In this document: one piece after another, positions 9,219 through 18,744 of the stretch
Numbering within the stretch: position 1 is the stretch's first letter
Layout: every line of letters starts with the position of its first letter
Assembly (NCBI RefSeq): GCF_007991495.1
Contig: NZ_BJYL01000005.1
Coordinates: 1 to 59,299 of the forward strand
Length of the DNA stretch: 59,299 bases
Source: Sporosarcina luteola
GTDB lineage: Bacteria; Bacillota; Bacilli; Bacillales_A; Planococcaceae
Reading direction: 5' to 3'
Position numbers and translations under genes: made by a program
The notes under the pieces: generated by a model
Told to the model about the DNA's origin: nothing
Database searches by the model: none
The model's input: only the letters and a program-made list of their open reading frames with translations

Positions 9219-10835
9219 ATGTCATCAAATCTTGTAAAAGGCACGGCCATTTTAACGATCGGGCTCTTTCTATCGAAGGCGCTTGGTCTATTATACGTTA
9301 TTCCGTTTTATGCGATTGTTGGGCAAGAAAATATCGGTTTGTATCAGTACGCATATATCCCTTACAACTTGGCGTTGGCGATTGCTATATCGGGCGCACC
9401 GCTGGCTATTTCGAAATTCGTATCGAAATATAATGCGGTTGGAGATTATGCCACCGGCCGGAAATTGATGAAATCCGGCATGCTTGTCATGGTAGTTACA
9501 GGTATATTGTCGTTCTTAATATTATTCTTTCTGGCTGAACCAATAGCGCATCTTGTTGTAGTCGATGATGACCAAAGATATACGTTAGCAGAAATTACAT
9601 CCGTGATCCGATGGGTGAGTTATGCGCTGCTTGTTGTCCCGTTGATGAGTATTGTACGTGGGTATCTGCAAGGTAACCAGAAGTTTGAACCGACTTCTGT
9701 TTCTCAACTTGTTGAGCAGATTGTCCGAATTGTATTCGTATTGCTTGGAGCGTTCATCGTAGTTAATATCTTGGATTTATCCCCAAGGACAGCTGTGAAA
9801 TTTGCGGTATTTGCCGCATTCATCGGTGCACTTGCTGGCCTTGCTGTCTTATATAAGTATTGGATGAAGTATAAACCTGAATTCAATCAACTGTATGCGA
9901 GCAGTCCACCGGCAAGCGATATTACTTTTTTTGATATGTATAAAGAGGTGATAGGGTACACAATCCCATTTATCCTTGTCGGTGTCATTAATCCCTTGTA
10001 CCAATTTGTAGATATGATTACATTCAACAATGCGATGAAATCAATTGGCCTATCGGACGTAACAGATGACTTTTTTACAATGCTCAACTTTTTGACGCAT
10101 AAAGTCGTTATGATTCCCGTTATGGTGGCTACCGGTTTTTCGATGGCTTTGATTCCGGTCATTACAAGTTATTATACAAAGAAAGATCAGAAAGGAATTA
10201 CTCGATCACTCGACCAAACGTTTCAAATCATGCTGTTTCTAACCGTTCCGATGGTTCTTGGTTTGATTGTCCTTTCGAATGAAACCTATACTTTCCTATA
10301 TAGCAAAAGCGCGGCCGGCGCGGAGGTCCTCGCCTCTTATGCACCCGTTGCTATTCTGTTCGGTTTATTCACCGTAACTGCTGCCATCCTTCAAGGAATC
10401 GACAAGCATAAATGGATCGTCTTCACTTCATTGACAGGGTTATTGTTCAAAATGGTGTTGAACATCCCTCTTATTAAGCTTTTTGAAGTGAATGGAGCAA
10501 TCGCTGCTACGGCGATCGGCTATGCAGTTGCTGTCGCCATTAATATTTATGTCATTTCGAGGGTCCTTCATTATCGTTCGAGAATGGTGTTCAGAAGACT
10601 CATCCTCATCGGGATTTTCAATGTCATTATGCTTGTAGCTGTTCAATTAACATTAAAAGGCCTGCTAGCGATCAGCCCAGTGGGCGGCAAGATGCAAGCA
10701 TTGCTTTACGTTCTAATATGTGCGTTTGTCGGGGCGGCAGTATATGGGGCTCTGTCCTTGAAATCAGGCCTTGCACAAAAATTATTCGGAGATCGTTTAA
10801 CGAAGATTACAAAGAAGCTCGGTTTTGGAGGGTGA
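9219..10835 (+). CDS. murJ: MurJ-type lipid II flippase (YtgP)
   Basis: A 538-residue MOP-superfamily membrane protein with about 14 helices and a conserved N-terminal helix (GTAILTIGLFLSKALGLLYV). In B. subtilis the orthologue YtgP was shown to act as MurJ, moving lipid-linked peptidoglycan precursor across the membrane. The open frame starts at TTG 9204, but GGAAGGA at 9206-9212 is the ribosome-binding site for ATG 9219. The pseudouridine synthase gene follows after 3 bp, so the two are co-transcribed. Confidence 0.9.
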   Translation: MSSNLVKGTAILTIGLFLSKALGLLYVIPFYAIVGQENIGLYQYAYIPYNLALAIAISGAPLAISKFVSKYNAVGDYATGRKLMKSGMLVMVVTGILSFLILFFLAEPIAHLVVVDDDQRYTLAEITSVIRWVSYALLVVPLMSIVRGYLQGNQKFEPTSVSQLVEQIVRIVFVLLGAFIVVNILDLSPRTAVKFAVFAAFIGALAGLAVLYKYWMKYKPEFNQLYASSPPASDITFFDMYKEVIGYTIPFILVGVINPLYQFVDMITFNNAMKSIGLSDVTDDFFTMLNFLTHKVVMIPVMVATGFSMALIPVITSYYTKKDQKGITRSLDQTFQIMLFLTVPMVLGLIVLSNETYTFLYSKSAAGAEVLASYAPVAILFGLFTVTAAILQGIDKHKWIVFTSLTGLLFKMVLNIPLIKLFEVNGAIAATAIGYAVAVAINIYVISRVLHYRSRMVFRRLILIGIFNVIMLVAVQLTLKGLLAISPVGGKMQALLYVLICAFVGAAVYGALSLKSGLAQKLFGDRLTKITKKLGFGG

Positions 10836-10838
10836 AGA

Positions 10839-11555
10839 ATGCGTTTAGATAAACTATTGGCAAATATGGGGTTTGGCTCCCGAAAAGAGGTGCGCCAACT
10901 TTTGAAGAAAGGCGCTATCCAGGTACAAGGCGAGCAGGTGAAGGACCCCGCGCTTCACGTTGATCCACAAATCGATGAAGTGACGATTCTTGGTGAACGG
11001 GTCGTTTATAGGGAGTTCATCTACTTGATGATGCATAAACCTCAAGGCGTTATATCTGCAACGGAAGACACGCGTGATCAGACCGTCATCGACTTGTTAG
11101 ATGATGAATACAGACATTTCGAGCCGTTCCCAGTCGGCAGGCTAGACAAAGACACAGAGGGCTTATTGCTCATAACGAATGACGGAAAGCTTACACATGA
11201 ATTATTGTCGCCGAAAAAGGAAGTGCCGAAAACGTATTATGCCCATATTGAAGGGGTTGTCAGTGAGGAAGATATCAATAGGTTTGCTGAAGGAGTAACG
11301 CTGGAGGATGGCTATTTCACAAAACCGGGAAAACTTCGCATCTTAAAATCAGCAACTATATCCGAAATCGAACTGACAATTACGGAGGGAAAATTCCACC
11401 AAGTGAAAAGGATGTTCGAAGCTGTAGGCAAGCGGGTTGTCTACTTGAAACGCCTTTCCATGGGGCCTTTGCAGTTGGATGAAAAATTGCTGCTTGGGGA
11501 ATATCGGGAATTGACAGATGAAGAGCTCTCTATGCTTCGCAATGAAAAAGGCTGA
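10839..11555 (+). CDS. 16S rRNA pseudouridine synthase, RsuA/RluB family
   Basis: A 238-residue enzyme with an N-terminal S4 RNA-binding domain (residues 1-60) and an RsuA-type catalytic domain. GRLDKDTEGLLL contains the catalytic aspartate (about D103). It isomerises uridine to pseudouridine in rRNA; 16S position 516 is likely from family size but not proven. It starts 3 bp after murJ with GGAGGGTG as its Shine-Dalgarno, inside the murJ reading frame. B. subtilis YtzG occupies the same place. Confidence 0.88.
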   Translation: MRLDKLLANMGFGSRKEVRQLLKKGAIQVQGEQVKDPALHVDPQIDEVTILGERVVYREFIYLMMHKPQGVISATEDTRDQTVIDLLDDEYRHFEPFPVGRLDKDTEGLLLITNDGKLTHELLSPKKEVPKTYYAHIEGVVSEEDINRFAEGVTLEDGYFTKPGKLRILKSATISEIELTITEGKFHQVKRMFEAVGKRVVYLKRLSMGPLQLDEKLLLGEYRELTDEELSMLRNEKG

Positions 11556-11582
11556 ACCGGATTATCCGATTCAGTCTTTTTC
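11545..11582 (+). terminator. Rho-independent terminator
   Basis: An imperfect stem around the stop codon of the pseudouridine synthase gene is followed by CTTTTTC. Confidence 0.8.
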
Positions 11583-11603
11583 ATATGCTGAATTGAAGTG
11601 AAT

Positions 11604-11825
11604 TTAGGAAGGCAATTTAACTTTTTTCTGAGTTGTCGTCCATTTACCGCGAGCGGGGCTTGTAATAAGCTCATTATATTCGAGGACGTTCAAGTCCCTT
11701 TGCGCAGTACGGTTGGTGATACCGAATTCTTCGACCACATTTTCCGTTGTGACAATACCTTTATCAAGGATATACATATAGACGTCCTTAATGCGGGTAA
11801 GCATACGATCAGTAGCTGGATTCAA
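11604..11825 (-). CDS. ytzE: small DeoR-type HTH protein (YtzE-like)
   Basis: A 73-residue helix-turn-helix protein. TENVVEEFGITNRTAQRDLN is a DeoR/HTH_11 recognition region, and there is no effector domain, so it is far shorter than a full DeoR repressor. The TTG start at 11825 gives an N-terminus (NPATDRMLTRIK) matching B. subtilis YtzE, with AAGGAG about 11 nt upstream. A longer reading from TTG 11858 has no ribosome-binding site. Role unknown; presumably a DNA-binding regulator. It is divergent from pepV, with a dyad in the shared spacer. Confidence 0.8.
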   Translation of the reverse strand: MNPATDRMLTRIKDVYMYILDKGIVTTENVVEEFGITNRTAQRDLNVLEYNELITSPARGKWTTTQKKVKLPS

Positions 11826-11930
11826 CTGTGGAACCACTCCTTCATCTTCATTTTCCAAAAACGATGGGCATGAGACTATTGAATGTACCCTAGGTTAGTT
11901 GAAATCGCCTCCGACAATGCACTCCTTTCA

Positions 11931-11961
11931 TCAGAACGTTGCGTCAGATGCAATGTTCTGA
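11931..11961. repeat. dyad between ytzE and pepV
   Basis: TCAGAACGTTGC and GCAATGTTCTGA form a 12-bp inverted repeat with one mismatch around 7 bp. No T-run follows. A TATACT on the minus strand (11969-11974) lies beside it, so it could be an operator for the divergent genes. Confidence 0.55.
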
Positions 11962-12091
11962 CAATACTAGTATAACTCATTTTGTTCGATAGTACATGAA
12001 TTTTTTGTTAATTGTTTGTGTAGAATGTTTTGTCCTTTATTTTCTTAGCCGAACGTGCAAAAATAGGGTATTAAGAAAGAAGGTGCTTGGA

Positions 12092-13504
12092 TTGGTGAAT
12101 TGGGAAGAAAAAGTGTTGGCTGGGCAAGACATGTTAATCGATGATTTAAAGCAATTAGTATCCATTCCGTCTGTTTTGGATGAGGAAGCGGCAACAGAGG
12201 AAGCGCCGTTCGGACCAGAACCGAAGCGTGCGCTTGCATGGATGCTTGAAGAAGGCAGGAAGGCAGGCTTCACCGTCAAGAATGTCGACAATATGGCAGG
12301 ACATATTGAAATGGGCGATGGAGATGAATTAGTAGGCATCCTCTGCCATGTCGATGTCGTCCCTGCTGGCAGCGGCTGGACGCACGGTCCATTTGAGGGC
12401 GTTGTTAAGGACGGGAAATTATTTGGACGTGGAGCGATCGATGACAAAGGGCCCACAATAGCCGCTTGGCATGCGATGAAAATGATTAAGCAATCAGGCG
12501 TTCCGTTGAATAAAAGAGTGCGACTCATCATTGGGGCTGATGAGGAAAGCGGATTCCGTTGCGTTAAGCGTTATTTCGAAAAAGAGGAGATGCCGACAAT
12601 CGGATTTGCGCCGGATGCGGATTTCCCCATCATCAACGCAGAAAAAGGAATTGCTTCATTGAGTTTTCAACTGAAAACACAATTGACTGACGGCCAGCTA
12701 CTTGCATTTCAATCGGGAAATCGGACAAATATGGTGCCGGATCTAGCAGAGGCTGTTATTGGGATCGGCATTTCAGAGATCAAGGACCAATTTGAAACTT
12801 TCATGGATACACATAATTATGGTTATTCAATCGTTGGGAACGAAACCGAGACAACTTTTAGTGTTAACGGCAAGTCTGCGCATGCGATGGAACCCGACAA
12901 TGGCGTGAATGCGGCTGTTGTATTGGCGACATTCCTAAACCGCATCTTTGAGGAGGGACAGTCCAAAGACTTTACTCAATTCATTGTTGATGCATTTGGA
13001 AATGAAACGAGGGGAAGCTATTTGGGCTTGGCTTTTAATGATCACATATCAGGTGATACGACATTAAATGCAGGCATTGTTACTTTCTCTCCGGAACAAG
13101 GAGGGCAAGTAGAAGTGAGTATGCGATACTCGGTCACTTATCCATTTGAGGAGAAGATTGAGACGTGTTTGGAAAGATTGAAGGACTCCCCGTTCGAATT
13201 AACGGTAAAGGGTAACTCAAAGCCACACCACGTTGATGCAAATGATCCATTCATCAAAACCTTGCAAGAAATTTATAAAACATATACAGGTGAAGAGGCC
13301 GAGCTTTTGTCAATCGGCGGTGGCACGTATGCGCGTGTTCTTGATAAAGGCGTCGCTTTCGGAATGCTATTCCCGGGCAGGGAGGATGTCGCACATCAGG
13401 CGGATGAATATGTATATATAGAGGATTTATTGAAGGCGACAGCCATTTACGCAGAGGCAATCAGCCGCCTTGCATCGAAAGAAGAGGAAGGGGAAAAGGA
13501 ATGA
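12092..13504 (+). CDS. pepV: dipeptidase PepV (M20 metallopeptidase)
   Basis: A 470-residue M20 family di-zinc peptidase. HVDVVPAG carries the first metal ligands, GRGAIDDKGP the bridging aspartate, DEESG the catalytic glutamate pair, and AHQADEYV the final histidine. It hydrolyses dipeptides in the cytoplasm. The frame runs back to 11996, but those 32 residues look like non-coding sequence. AAGAAAGAAGG at 12073-12083 supports TTG 12092 (or GTG 12095), giving the usual N-terminus. It overlaps dat by 4 bp (ATGA), so the two are coupled. Confidence 0.92.
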   Translation: MVNWEEKVLAGQDMLIDDLKQLVSIPSVLDEEAATEEAPFGPEPKRALAWMLEEGRKAGFTVKNVDNMAGHIEMGDGDELVGILCHVDVVPAGSGWTHGPFEGVVKDGKLFGRGAIDDKGPTIAAWHAMKMIKQSGVPLNKRVRLIIGADEESGFRCVKRYFEKEEMPTIGFAPDADFPIINAEKGIASLSFQLKTQLTDGQLLAFQSGNRTNMVPDLAEAVIGIGISEIKDQFETFMDTHNYGYSIVGNETETTFSVNGKSAHAMEPDNGVNAAVVLATFLNRIFEEGQSKDFTQFIVDAFGNETRGSYLGLAFNDHISGDTTLNAGIVTFSPEQGGQVEVSMRYSVTYPFEEKIETCLERLKDSPFELTVKGNSKPHHVDANDPFIKTLQEIYKTYTGEEAELLSIGGGTYARVLDKGVAFGMLFPGREDVAHQADEYVYIEDLLKATAIYAEAISRLASKEEEGEKE

Positions 13505-14355
13505 CGATTTACTTTATTGACGGCCAATTCACCAGCAAGGACAGTTTGAACATCTCGATTGATGATCGAGGATATTATTTCGGCGATGGGGTTTACGAAG
13601 TTGTTAAAGTGTACGATGGAGAATTGTATACAGCCGAGGAGCATTTTGAGCGTTTATTCCAAAGCGCATCGAAAATTAAAATGTCCATCCCTTATTCTGA
13701 ACAGCAATTGATCGATATTGCAAAGGAATTGGTCAAGACGAACGACATCAAAACAGGGCATATCTATATTCAAGTGACACGGGGCGTATCACCACGCGTT
13801 CATCAATTTCCAGAAATGGAAGTGCCGCCAGTCGTAACGGGATACGCAATTCCGAATCCTAGGCCATATAAAAATTTGGAAGACGGGGTATCGGCAAAAA
13901 CAGTCGATGATGTCCGTTGGCTCCGCTGTGATATTAAAAGCTTGAACTTGCTTGCTAATGTGCTTGCTAAACAAGAAGCCTATGAGGACGGGTGTGCTGA
14001 AGCGATCATGGTCCGGGATGGGGTTGTCATGGAAGGATCTTCGTCCAATATGTTTGGGATTAAAAATGGCGTTGTTTATACACATCCTGCAACAAATTTA
14101 ATCCTTAACGGCATCACACGCCGGGTTGTTTTAAAACTATGTAAAGAAATGAGCATTCCGGTGGAAGAGAAAACGTTCACTTCTGAGGAAGCTATGAAGA
14201 TGGATGAATTTTTCATGACATCTACAACAGCTGAAGTTACACCGGTAGTTAAAATTGATGGAAAAGCGATAGGTTCAGGTTCGCCAGGTCCTATTACAAA
14301 AAAATTGCAAGAAGCTTTTACGCGTCAGATTCCGGTGACTGTAATAGGAGAATAA
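13501..14355 (+). CDS. dat: D-amino-acid (D-alanine) transaminase
   Basis: A 284-residue fold-type IV PLP enzyme. The PLP lysine is about K146 in RCDIKSLNLLANVLAKQEA, and YYFGDGVYEV near residue 27 contains the tyrosine typical of D-amino-acid transaminases. It interconverts D-alanine and D-glutamate for peptidoglycan. The start overlaps the pepV stop, suggesting that dipeptide cleavage and D-amino-acid supply are expressed together. Confidence 0.93.
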   Translation: MTIYFIDGQFTSKDSLNISIDDRGYYFGDGVYEVVKVYDGELYTAEEHFERLFQSASKIKMSIPYSEQQLIDIAKELVKTNDIKTGHIYIQVTRGVSPRVHQFPEMEVPPVVTGYAIPNPRPYKNLEDGVSAKTVDDVRWLRCDIKSLNLLANVLAKQEAYEDGCAEAIMVRDGVVMEGSSSNMFGIKNGVVYTHPATNLILNGITRRVVLKLCKEMSIPVEEKTFTSEEAMKMDEFFMTSTTAEVTPVVKIDGKAIGSGSPGPITKKLQEAFTRQIPVTVIGE

Positions 14356-14378
14356 GAATCGCCAACTGATCGGAGTGG

Positions 14379-15377
14379 ATGAAATTGGCGCAGCTTGTCA
14401 AACTGCTTGATTATGTATCACGCTATGAAAATGACTTATCACGATACCCGACACAATATGTCCGTTTGAAAAATTCCCAATGGCAACGAATGAAACTTCA
14501 ATGGGAAAATGGAGCTGATCTTTCTGATTGGCGGCAAATTCCGGAAGAAGTTGAAGAACAACCCGAAGAGGGGAAATGGTACACCCCTCTTTTTCGTTTA
14601 TTCGGCAATAGAAAAGAACAGACGGAAGAATTGATAGAAATAGAATCACATGAAGATGGCGAGGAAGAAACGGACCTTTTTAATTTTAATCCGAATATCA
14701 TTTCCAATCCGACAAACCTTGAACAGCTGCGCCGGCTCTATTTGAATCAGTTGTTCCATTTCCAATTAAAATGGGCAAGCTCTACAATGCTTGAAAGTTC
14801 CCGACTCGATGCAAAATTCATGCGTGATCCTTTGCTAAAGAGTTTCACGCAACAGCTCCCGGATAGTTTTCTATTGTTTTATTATCCTGTCCTGAAAGTG
14901 AAAAAAGCGCCAGTTGAGCTGGATATTATCGTCATCACTCCACTTGAGTGCTTGTGCATTACAATGTTGGAGCAGGAAGATGTCGCTGCATTCATTGGAA
15001 GCGGGGATCGTTTTTGGATAAAAAAATCAGGAGAGCGCGAATCGAGAATCCTAAATCCGCTCATTGGGCTGAATCGGATGGAGAAAATCCTTTCAGGAAT
15101 CTTTCTCGCGCAAGGAATAGATTTTCCGATTAAGAAGATCGTCGCTTCAAGAAATGGATATATTGACTACCCAAGTACGCCGTTTGATACGAAAGTTATT
15201 GATCGGCGGACATATGGTGAATGGTTCGATGCATTACGGAAATCGACGGTGCCAATGAAATTCAATCAATTCAAAGCAGCACAGTCGATTTTAGATAATG
15301 TGCAAACGACAGCAATCAGCCGATTGTTCGAGGAACCAATTGAACAATCGACTGACGAGAATAATGAACAGAAATGA
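14379..15377 (+). CDS. NERD-like (nuclease-related) protein, tentative
   Basis: A 332-residue protein that I recognise only weakly. The central segment ELDIIVITPLECLCITMLEQ resembles the acidic core of the NERD/endonuclease-like fold; the rest is charged and soluble, and no membrane segment is seen. ATG 14379 lies only 3 nt from GGAG; TTG 14385 would be better spaced. It sits between dat and trmB, where B. subtilis has the kinase-like ytmP, and is probably co-transcribed with both. No function is assigned. Confidence 0.7.
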   Translation: MKLAQLVKLLDYVSRYENDLSRYPTQYVRLKNSQWQRMKLQWENGADLSDWRQIPEEVEEQPEEGKWYTPLFRLFGNRKEQTEELIEIESHEDGEEETDLFNFNPNIISNPTNLEQLRRLYLNQLFHFQLKWASSTMLESSRLDAKFMRDPLLKSFTQQLPDSFLLFYYPVLKVKKAPVELDIIVITPLECLCITMLEQEDVAAFIGSGDRFWIKKSGERESRILNPLIGLNRMEKILSGIFLAQGIDFPIKKIVASRNGYIDYPSTPFDTKVIDRRTYGEWFDALRKSTVPMKFNQFKAAQSILDNVQTTAISRLFEEPIEQSTDENNEQK

Positions 15378-15389
15378 GTGTAATCAATT

Positions 15390-16034
15390 ATGCGTCTTCG
15401 CAATAAACCGTGGGCAAAAGATTTCATGGGGGAACATCCGGATATCTTAATCCATGAAGATGAAAAAACAGTGAAAGACTGGAAAGAGATCTTTGGCAAT
15501 GAAAATCCGATTCATGTAGAAGTCGGAACTGGAAAAGGGCAATTCGTCATTGGTATGGCAAAAGCCAATCCGGACATCAACTATATCGGAATCGAGCATT
15601 TTGATAATGTCATCGTTTCTGCATTGGAAAAGGCAATCGAGACGGACAAGCCTTCGAACTTGCGCTTGCTCCGTGGTAATGGCGCCAATTTGGAGGAGTT
15701 GTTCGAAACGGGGGAATTGGACCGGATCTATTTGAATTTTTCCGATCCGTGGCCGAAATCCCGACATGCAAAACGGAGACTTACGCATGAATCATTTTTA
15801 GCGCGCTATGAACATGTTTTACGGAAACAGGGGGAAATCCATTTTAAGACGGACAACCGTAAGTTATTCGAGTACTCACTCGTTTCCATTTCTGCCTATG
15901 GCATGATTCTTCAAGATGTTTCACTCGATTTGCATGCTGAAATGCCGGAAGATAATATTATGACGGAATATGAAGAGAAGTTCTCCGCAAAAGGACAACC
16001 GATCTATCGATTGGAAGCGATGTACAACAACTAG
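15390..16034 (+). CDS. trmB: tRNA (guanine-N7)-methyltransferase
   Basis: A 214-residue TrmB. The SAM-binding loop is [21 protein letters not shown] is the family catalytic signature, and the C-terminal [12 protein letters not shown] is present. It methylates G46 in tRNA variable loops. Length and order are normal. It begins 12 bp after the NERD-like gene with a weak GAGTG as Shine-Dalgarno, so coupling is likely. A GC-rich repeat begins just past its stop. Confidence 0.96.
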   Translation: MRLRNKPWAKDFMGEHPDILIHEDEKTVKDWKEIFGNENPIHVEVGTGKGQFVIGMAKANPDINYIGIEHFDNVIVSALEKAIETDKPSNLRLLRGNGANLEELFETGELDRIYLNFSDPWPKSRHAKRRLTHESFLARYEHVLRKQGEIHFKTDNRKLFEYSLVSISAYGMILQDVSLDLHAEMPEDNIMTEYEEKFSAKGQPIYRLEAMYNN

Positions 16035-16056
16035 GGAAATGGAATTTTTAAATGTG

Positions 16057-16187
16057 GCTTCCACTTCAGGCGGACGCTTTCCGCGGGCGAGGCTGAGCCT
16101 TCTCAGTCACGAAAAGCATGCTCCTTGCGGGGTCTCAGCTGTCTCGCTTTTCCCACAGGAGTCGCCGCCTTCCGTTCCAGCCAACGG
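16057..16187 (+). repeat. GC-rich dispersed element, family A copy 1
   Basis: This is one of several related 130-200 bp elements (others listed below). It has the left arm AGGCGGACGCTTTCCGCGGGC, a middle GCGGGGTCTCAGC, and the right arm GGAGTCGCCGCCTTCCGTTCC. The terminal inverted repeat is degenerate here. It lies in the untranslated leader of ytnP. Confidence 0.85.
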
Positions 16188-16226
16188 AGAGTGCTAGAAA
16201 GAATGAAGTTGAAAGGGGAAATATTT

Positions 16227-17075
16227 TTGGATACATATACATTTCACGATATGACACTGACTTGGCTTGATGGAGGAGTGAACTTTCTTGACGGCGGCAC
16301 AATGTTCGGCGTAGTGCCAAAAGCGTTGTGGTCACGGAAATACGAGGTTGATGACGATAATCTGATTGAACTTCGAACTGACCCCATATTCATTTCTTAT
16401 GCCGGAAAGAATATTTTGATAGACAGCGGGATTGGAAAAGGGAAGTTGTCGGATAAGTTGAAGCGGAATCTCGGAGTTCGCGCTGAGACGAAAGTGGAGG
16501 AAAGCTTGGCAGAGCTCGGTTTGACACCGGACGATATTGATATTGTCCTCATGACGCATCTGCATAATGACCATGCAGCGGGATTGACATGTTTTAAAAA
16601 CGACGAGCTTGTATCGACTTTTCCAAATGCAGAAATTTATGCATCTCAAGTGGAGTGGGATGAAATGCGGAATCCAAATATCCGTTCCAGAAATACATAC
16701 TGGAAAGAAAACTGGGAGCCCATACAACACCAAGTGAAAACGTTCGAAGACCGGGTTACTGTCCTGCCAGGCATCGAAATGATCCATACAGGAGGCCATA
16801 GTGATGGCCATAGCGTCATCAAACTTACCCAAAACGATGAAACAATCTTGCATATGGGTGATATTATGCCGACCCACGCGCATAGCAACCCATTATGGGT
16901 ACTCGCTTACGACGATTACCCGATGACATCGATCTTCGCGAAAGAAAAGCTCATGAAAGAAGCATTGCCGAACCGCTACCGTTTTATCTTTTACCACGAT
17001 GCGGTCTATCGCCTCGTCCAATGGGATGAAACCGGAAAAGAAATCACCGAATCGGTCAAACTTACCAGATCATAA
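16227..17075 (+). CDS. ytnP: YtnP-type quorum-quenching lactonase (metallo-beta-lactamase fold)
   Basis: A 282-residue metallo-hydrolase with HLHNDH (about residues 111-116) plus a downstream histidine (GGHSDGHS) and DIMPTHAH, the di-zinc set of this fold. B. subtilis YtnP hydrolyses lactone signals. The frame is open into the repeat upstream. TTG 16227 is chosen because AAAGGGG (16212-16218) is ideally spaced and the protein then starts as its homologue does; ATG 16203 lacks a good site. It ends at a strong terminator shared with the gene opposite. Confidence 0.88.
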   Translation: MDTYTFHDMTLTWLDGGVNFLDGGTMFGVVPKALWSRKYEVDDDNLIELRTDPIFISYAGKNILIDSGIGKGKLSDKLKRNLGVRAETKVEESLAELGLTPDDIDIVLMTHLHNDHAAGLTCFKNDELVSTFPNAEIYASQVEWDEMRNPNIRSRNTYWKENWEPIQHQVKTFEDRVTVLPGIEMIHTGGHSDGHSVIKLTQNDETILHMGDIMPTHAHSNPLWVLAYDDYPMTSIFAKEKLMKEALPNRYRFIFYHDAVYRLVQWDETGKEITESVKLTRS

Positions 17076-17077
17076 AA

Positions 17078-17115
17078 ATAGCCGTCACACGAAAACGTGT
17101 GACGGCATTTTTTAT
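17078..17115. terminator. bidirectional terminator
   Basis: A perfect 11-bp stem (17081-17091 with 17096-17106) is flanked by A-rich and T-rich tracts. It serves ytnP and the convergent small gene. Confidence 0.9.
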
Positions 17116-17426
17116 TTCTGAATCAATTCAACGACCGTGCCAGTTTCAGCATTCGCCGCGAATTCAAACTGTTCAAGTTCACCATTTCTAATTCTCGAAA
17201 TACCGCCGCGATATACTTCCATTGACAATACATTGTTTGTAAACTGCTCAGGCTTCATAACGATCCAAGAACCATCGATCGGTCCTTCTTTTTTAAAAGC
17301 ATCCTTCACCGAATTCAAAACCTGTTCCGCCGGTGTATTCGGATTCATCTTTTCAAAGGCCTGGTTAACAATCAGACCGGCAGCCACACCCGTTAAAATT
17401 CCTGCTACGAAATCTTTTGCTTTCAT
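17112..17426 (-). CDS. ytzB: small YtzB-like protein
   Basis: A 104-residue protein whose N-terminus is a glycine/alanine-rich hydrophobic segment (DFVAGILTGVAAGLIVNQAF). The rest could be a PepSY-like fold (GGISRIRNGELEQFEF), though I cannot confirm that. ATG 17426 is chosen because GAGGGGG is 9 nt upstream; the longer frame would begin inside that site. B. subtilis ytzB lies between ytnP and ytoP, as here. Function unknown; a membrane-associated or secreted location is likely. Confidence 0.78.
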   Translation of the reverse strand: MKAKDFVAGILTGVAAGLIVNQAFEKMNPNTPAEQVLNSVKDAFKKEGPIDGSWIVMKPEQFTNNVLSMEVYRGGISRIRNGELEQFEFAANAETGTVVELIQK

Positions 17427-17544
17427 ACCTAGAAACCCCCTCAATCAATCTCCCCCAAGTGTACCATATTTACATAAAGATTTTAAATTCCGATATATAT
17501 TTTCATATTGATTCAAATTAATTCGTAAAGCTAAATATTCAAGA

Positions 17545-17573
17545 TGGATAGTTTCTGAATACTGCATTATAAT
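17545..17573 (+). promoter_or_regulatory. promoter of ytoP
   Basis: TGGATA (17545-17550), a 17-bp spacer and a consensus TATAAT (17568-17573), 34 bp before the start codon. Confidence 0.65.
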
Positions 17574-17607
17574 AGGGGAAGTACATATCGAATTGGGGGA
17601 AATATTC

Positions 17608-18681
17608 ATGAACAATGAAACGTTGACAATGTTTAAAACTTTAACCGAACTACCCGGAGCACCAGGAAATGAACATATGCTCCGCAGCTATATGCGCGAA
17701 GAGCTTGGAAAATATTCTGATGAACTGATCCAGGACAATCTCGGAGGTATTTTCGGTGTCCGTAAAGGACCTGAAGACGCTCCTCGCATCATGGTGGCGG
17801 GCCATATGGATGAAGTCGGCTTCATGGTATCAGCTATCACTGACAACGGCATGATCCGTTTCCAACCGCTTGGTGGCTGGTGGAGCCAAGTGCTGCTCGC
17901 ACAACGCGTTCAAATCATTACAGATGAAGGTCCTGTCGTCGGCGTCATCGGTTCCATTCCTCCGCATCTGCTCAGTGACGAAGTCCGCAATAAACCGATG
18001 GATATTAAAAACATGCTGATTGACATCGGCGCAGACGATAAAGAAGATGCTAAGAAAATCGGAATCCGGCCAGGACAGCAAATCGTCCCGATCTGCCCAT
18101 TCACACCAATGGCGAACGATAAGAAAATTTTGGCGAAAGCATGGGATAATCGCTACGGATGTGGATTAGCGATAGAGTTACTGAAAGAGGTACAAGGTGA
18201 AAAGCTTCCGAATAACCTTTACTCCGGAGCTAACGTTATGGAAGAAGTCGGCCTGCGTGGCGCTCAAGCTGCTGCTAGAATGATTAATCCTGACCTGTTC
18301 TTTGCATTGGATGCGAGCCCTGCAAATGATGCTTCCGGCAATAAAAACGAATTTGGACAGCTTGGTAAAGGGACGTTGCTACGTATTTTCGACCGGTCGA
18401 TGGTAACGCATCGAGGCATGCGTGAATTCATCTTGGATACGGCAGAAACTCATAAAATCCCTTATCAGTATTTCATTTCCCAAGGTGGAACAGACGCCGG
18501 ACAAGTTCATATTTCGAACGAAGGCGTACCGAGCGCTGTCATCGGCATTTGTTCTCGTTATATCCACACATCGGCTTCCATCATTCACACGGATGATTAT
18601 GCAGCTGCAAAAGAGCTTCTTGTGAAACTTGTGAAAGCGTGTGATAAAACAACCATTGATACTATCAAAAGTAATGTTTAA
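17608..18681 (+). CDS. ytoP: M42 family metallo-aminopeptidase (YtoP)
   Basis: A 357-residue M42 peptidase. [10 protein letters not shown] has the first metal histidine, AWDNRYGCG the bridging aspartate, EEVGLRGA the catalytic glutamate, and GGTDAGQ with IHTDDY close the active site. Related enzymes are glutamyl or deblocking aminopeptidases forming large oligomers in the cytoplasm. TTG 17593 begins the open frame, but TTGGGGGA is the ribosome-binding site for ATG 17608. It has its own promoter and terminator. Confidence 0.92.
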   Translation: MNNETLTMFKTLTELPGAPGNEHMLRSYMREELGKYSDELIQDNLGGIFGVRKGPEDAPRIMVAGHMDEVGFMVSAITDNGMIRFQPLGGWWSQVLLAQRVQIITDEGPVVGVIGSIPPHLLSDEVRNKPMDIKNMLIDIGADDKEDAKKIGIRPGQQIVPICPFTPMANDKKILAKAWDNRYGCGLAIELLKEVQGEKLPNNLYSGANVMEEVGLRGAQAAARMINPDLFFALDASPANDASGNKNEFGQLGKGTLLRIFDRSMVTHRGMREFILDTAETHKIPYQYFISQGGTDAGQVHISNEGVPSAVIGICSRYIHTSASIIHTDDYAAAKELLVKLVKACDKTTIDTIKSNV

Positions 18682-18691
18682 TTAATTTGAC

Positions 18692-18726
18692 GACCATCCT
18701 TCGAAAAGTTGAGGATGGTCTTTTCT
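18692..18726 (+). terminator. Rho-independent terminator after ytoP
   Basis: A GACCATCCT/GAGGATGGTC stem followed by TTTTC. Confidence 0.85.
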
Positions 18727-18744
18727 TGGAAGAGGAGGAAAAGC

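Noticed and set aside
11880..11926. 12-codon peptide on the minus strand upstream of ytzE (TTG start after AAAGGAG)
   Set aside because: Too short to judge; the Shine-Dalgarno-like sequence could be chance in the leader.
11996..12091. N-terminal hydrophobic extension of PepV
   Set aside because: There is no Shine-Dalgarno at 11996, and PepV homologues start near 12092; the apparent signal peptide is AT-rich leader translated by chance.
16125..16226. Long N-terminus of YtnP running into the repeat
   Set aside because: These residues come from the family A element. A good ribosome-binding site marks TTG 16227.
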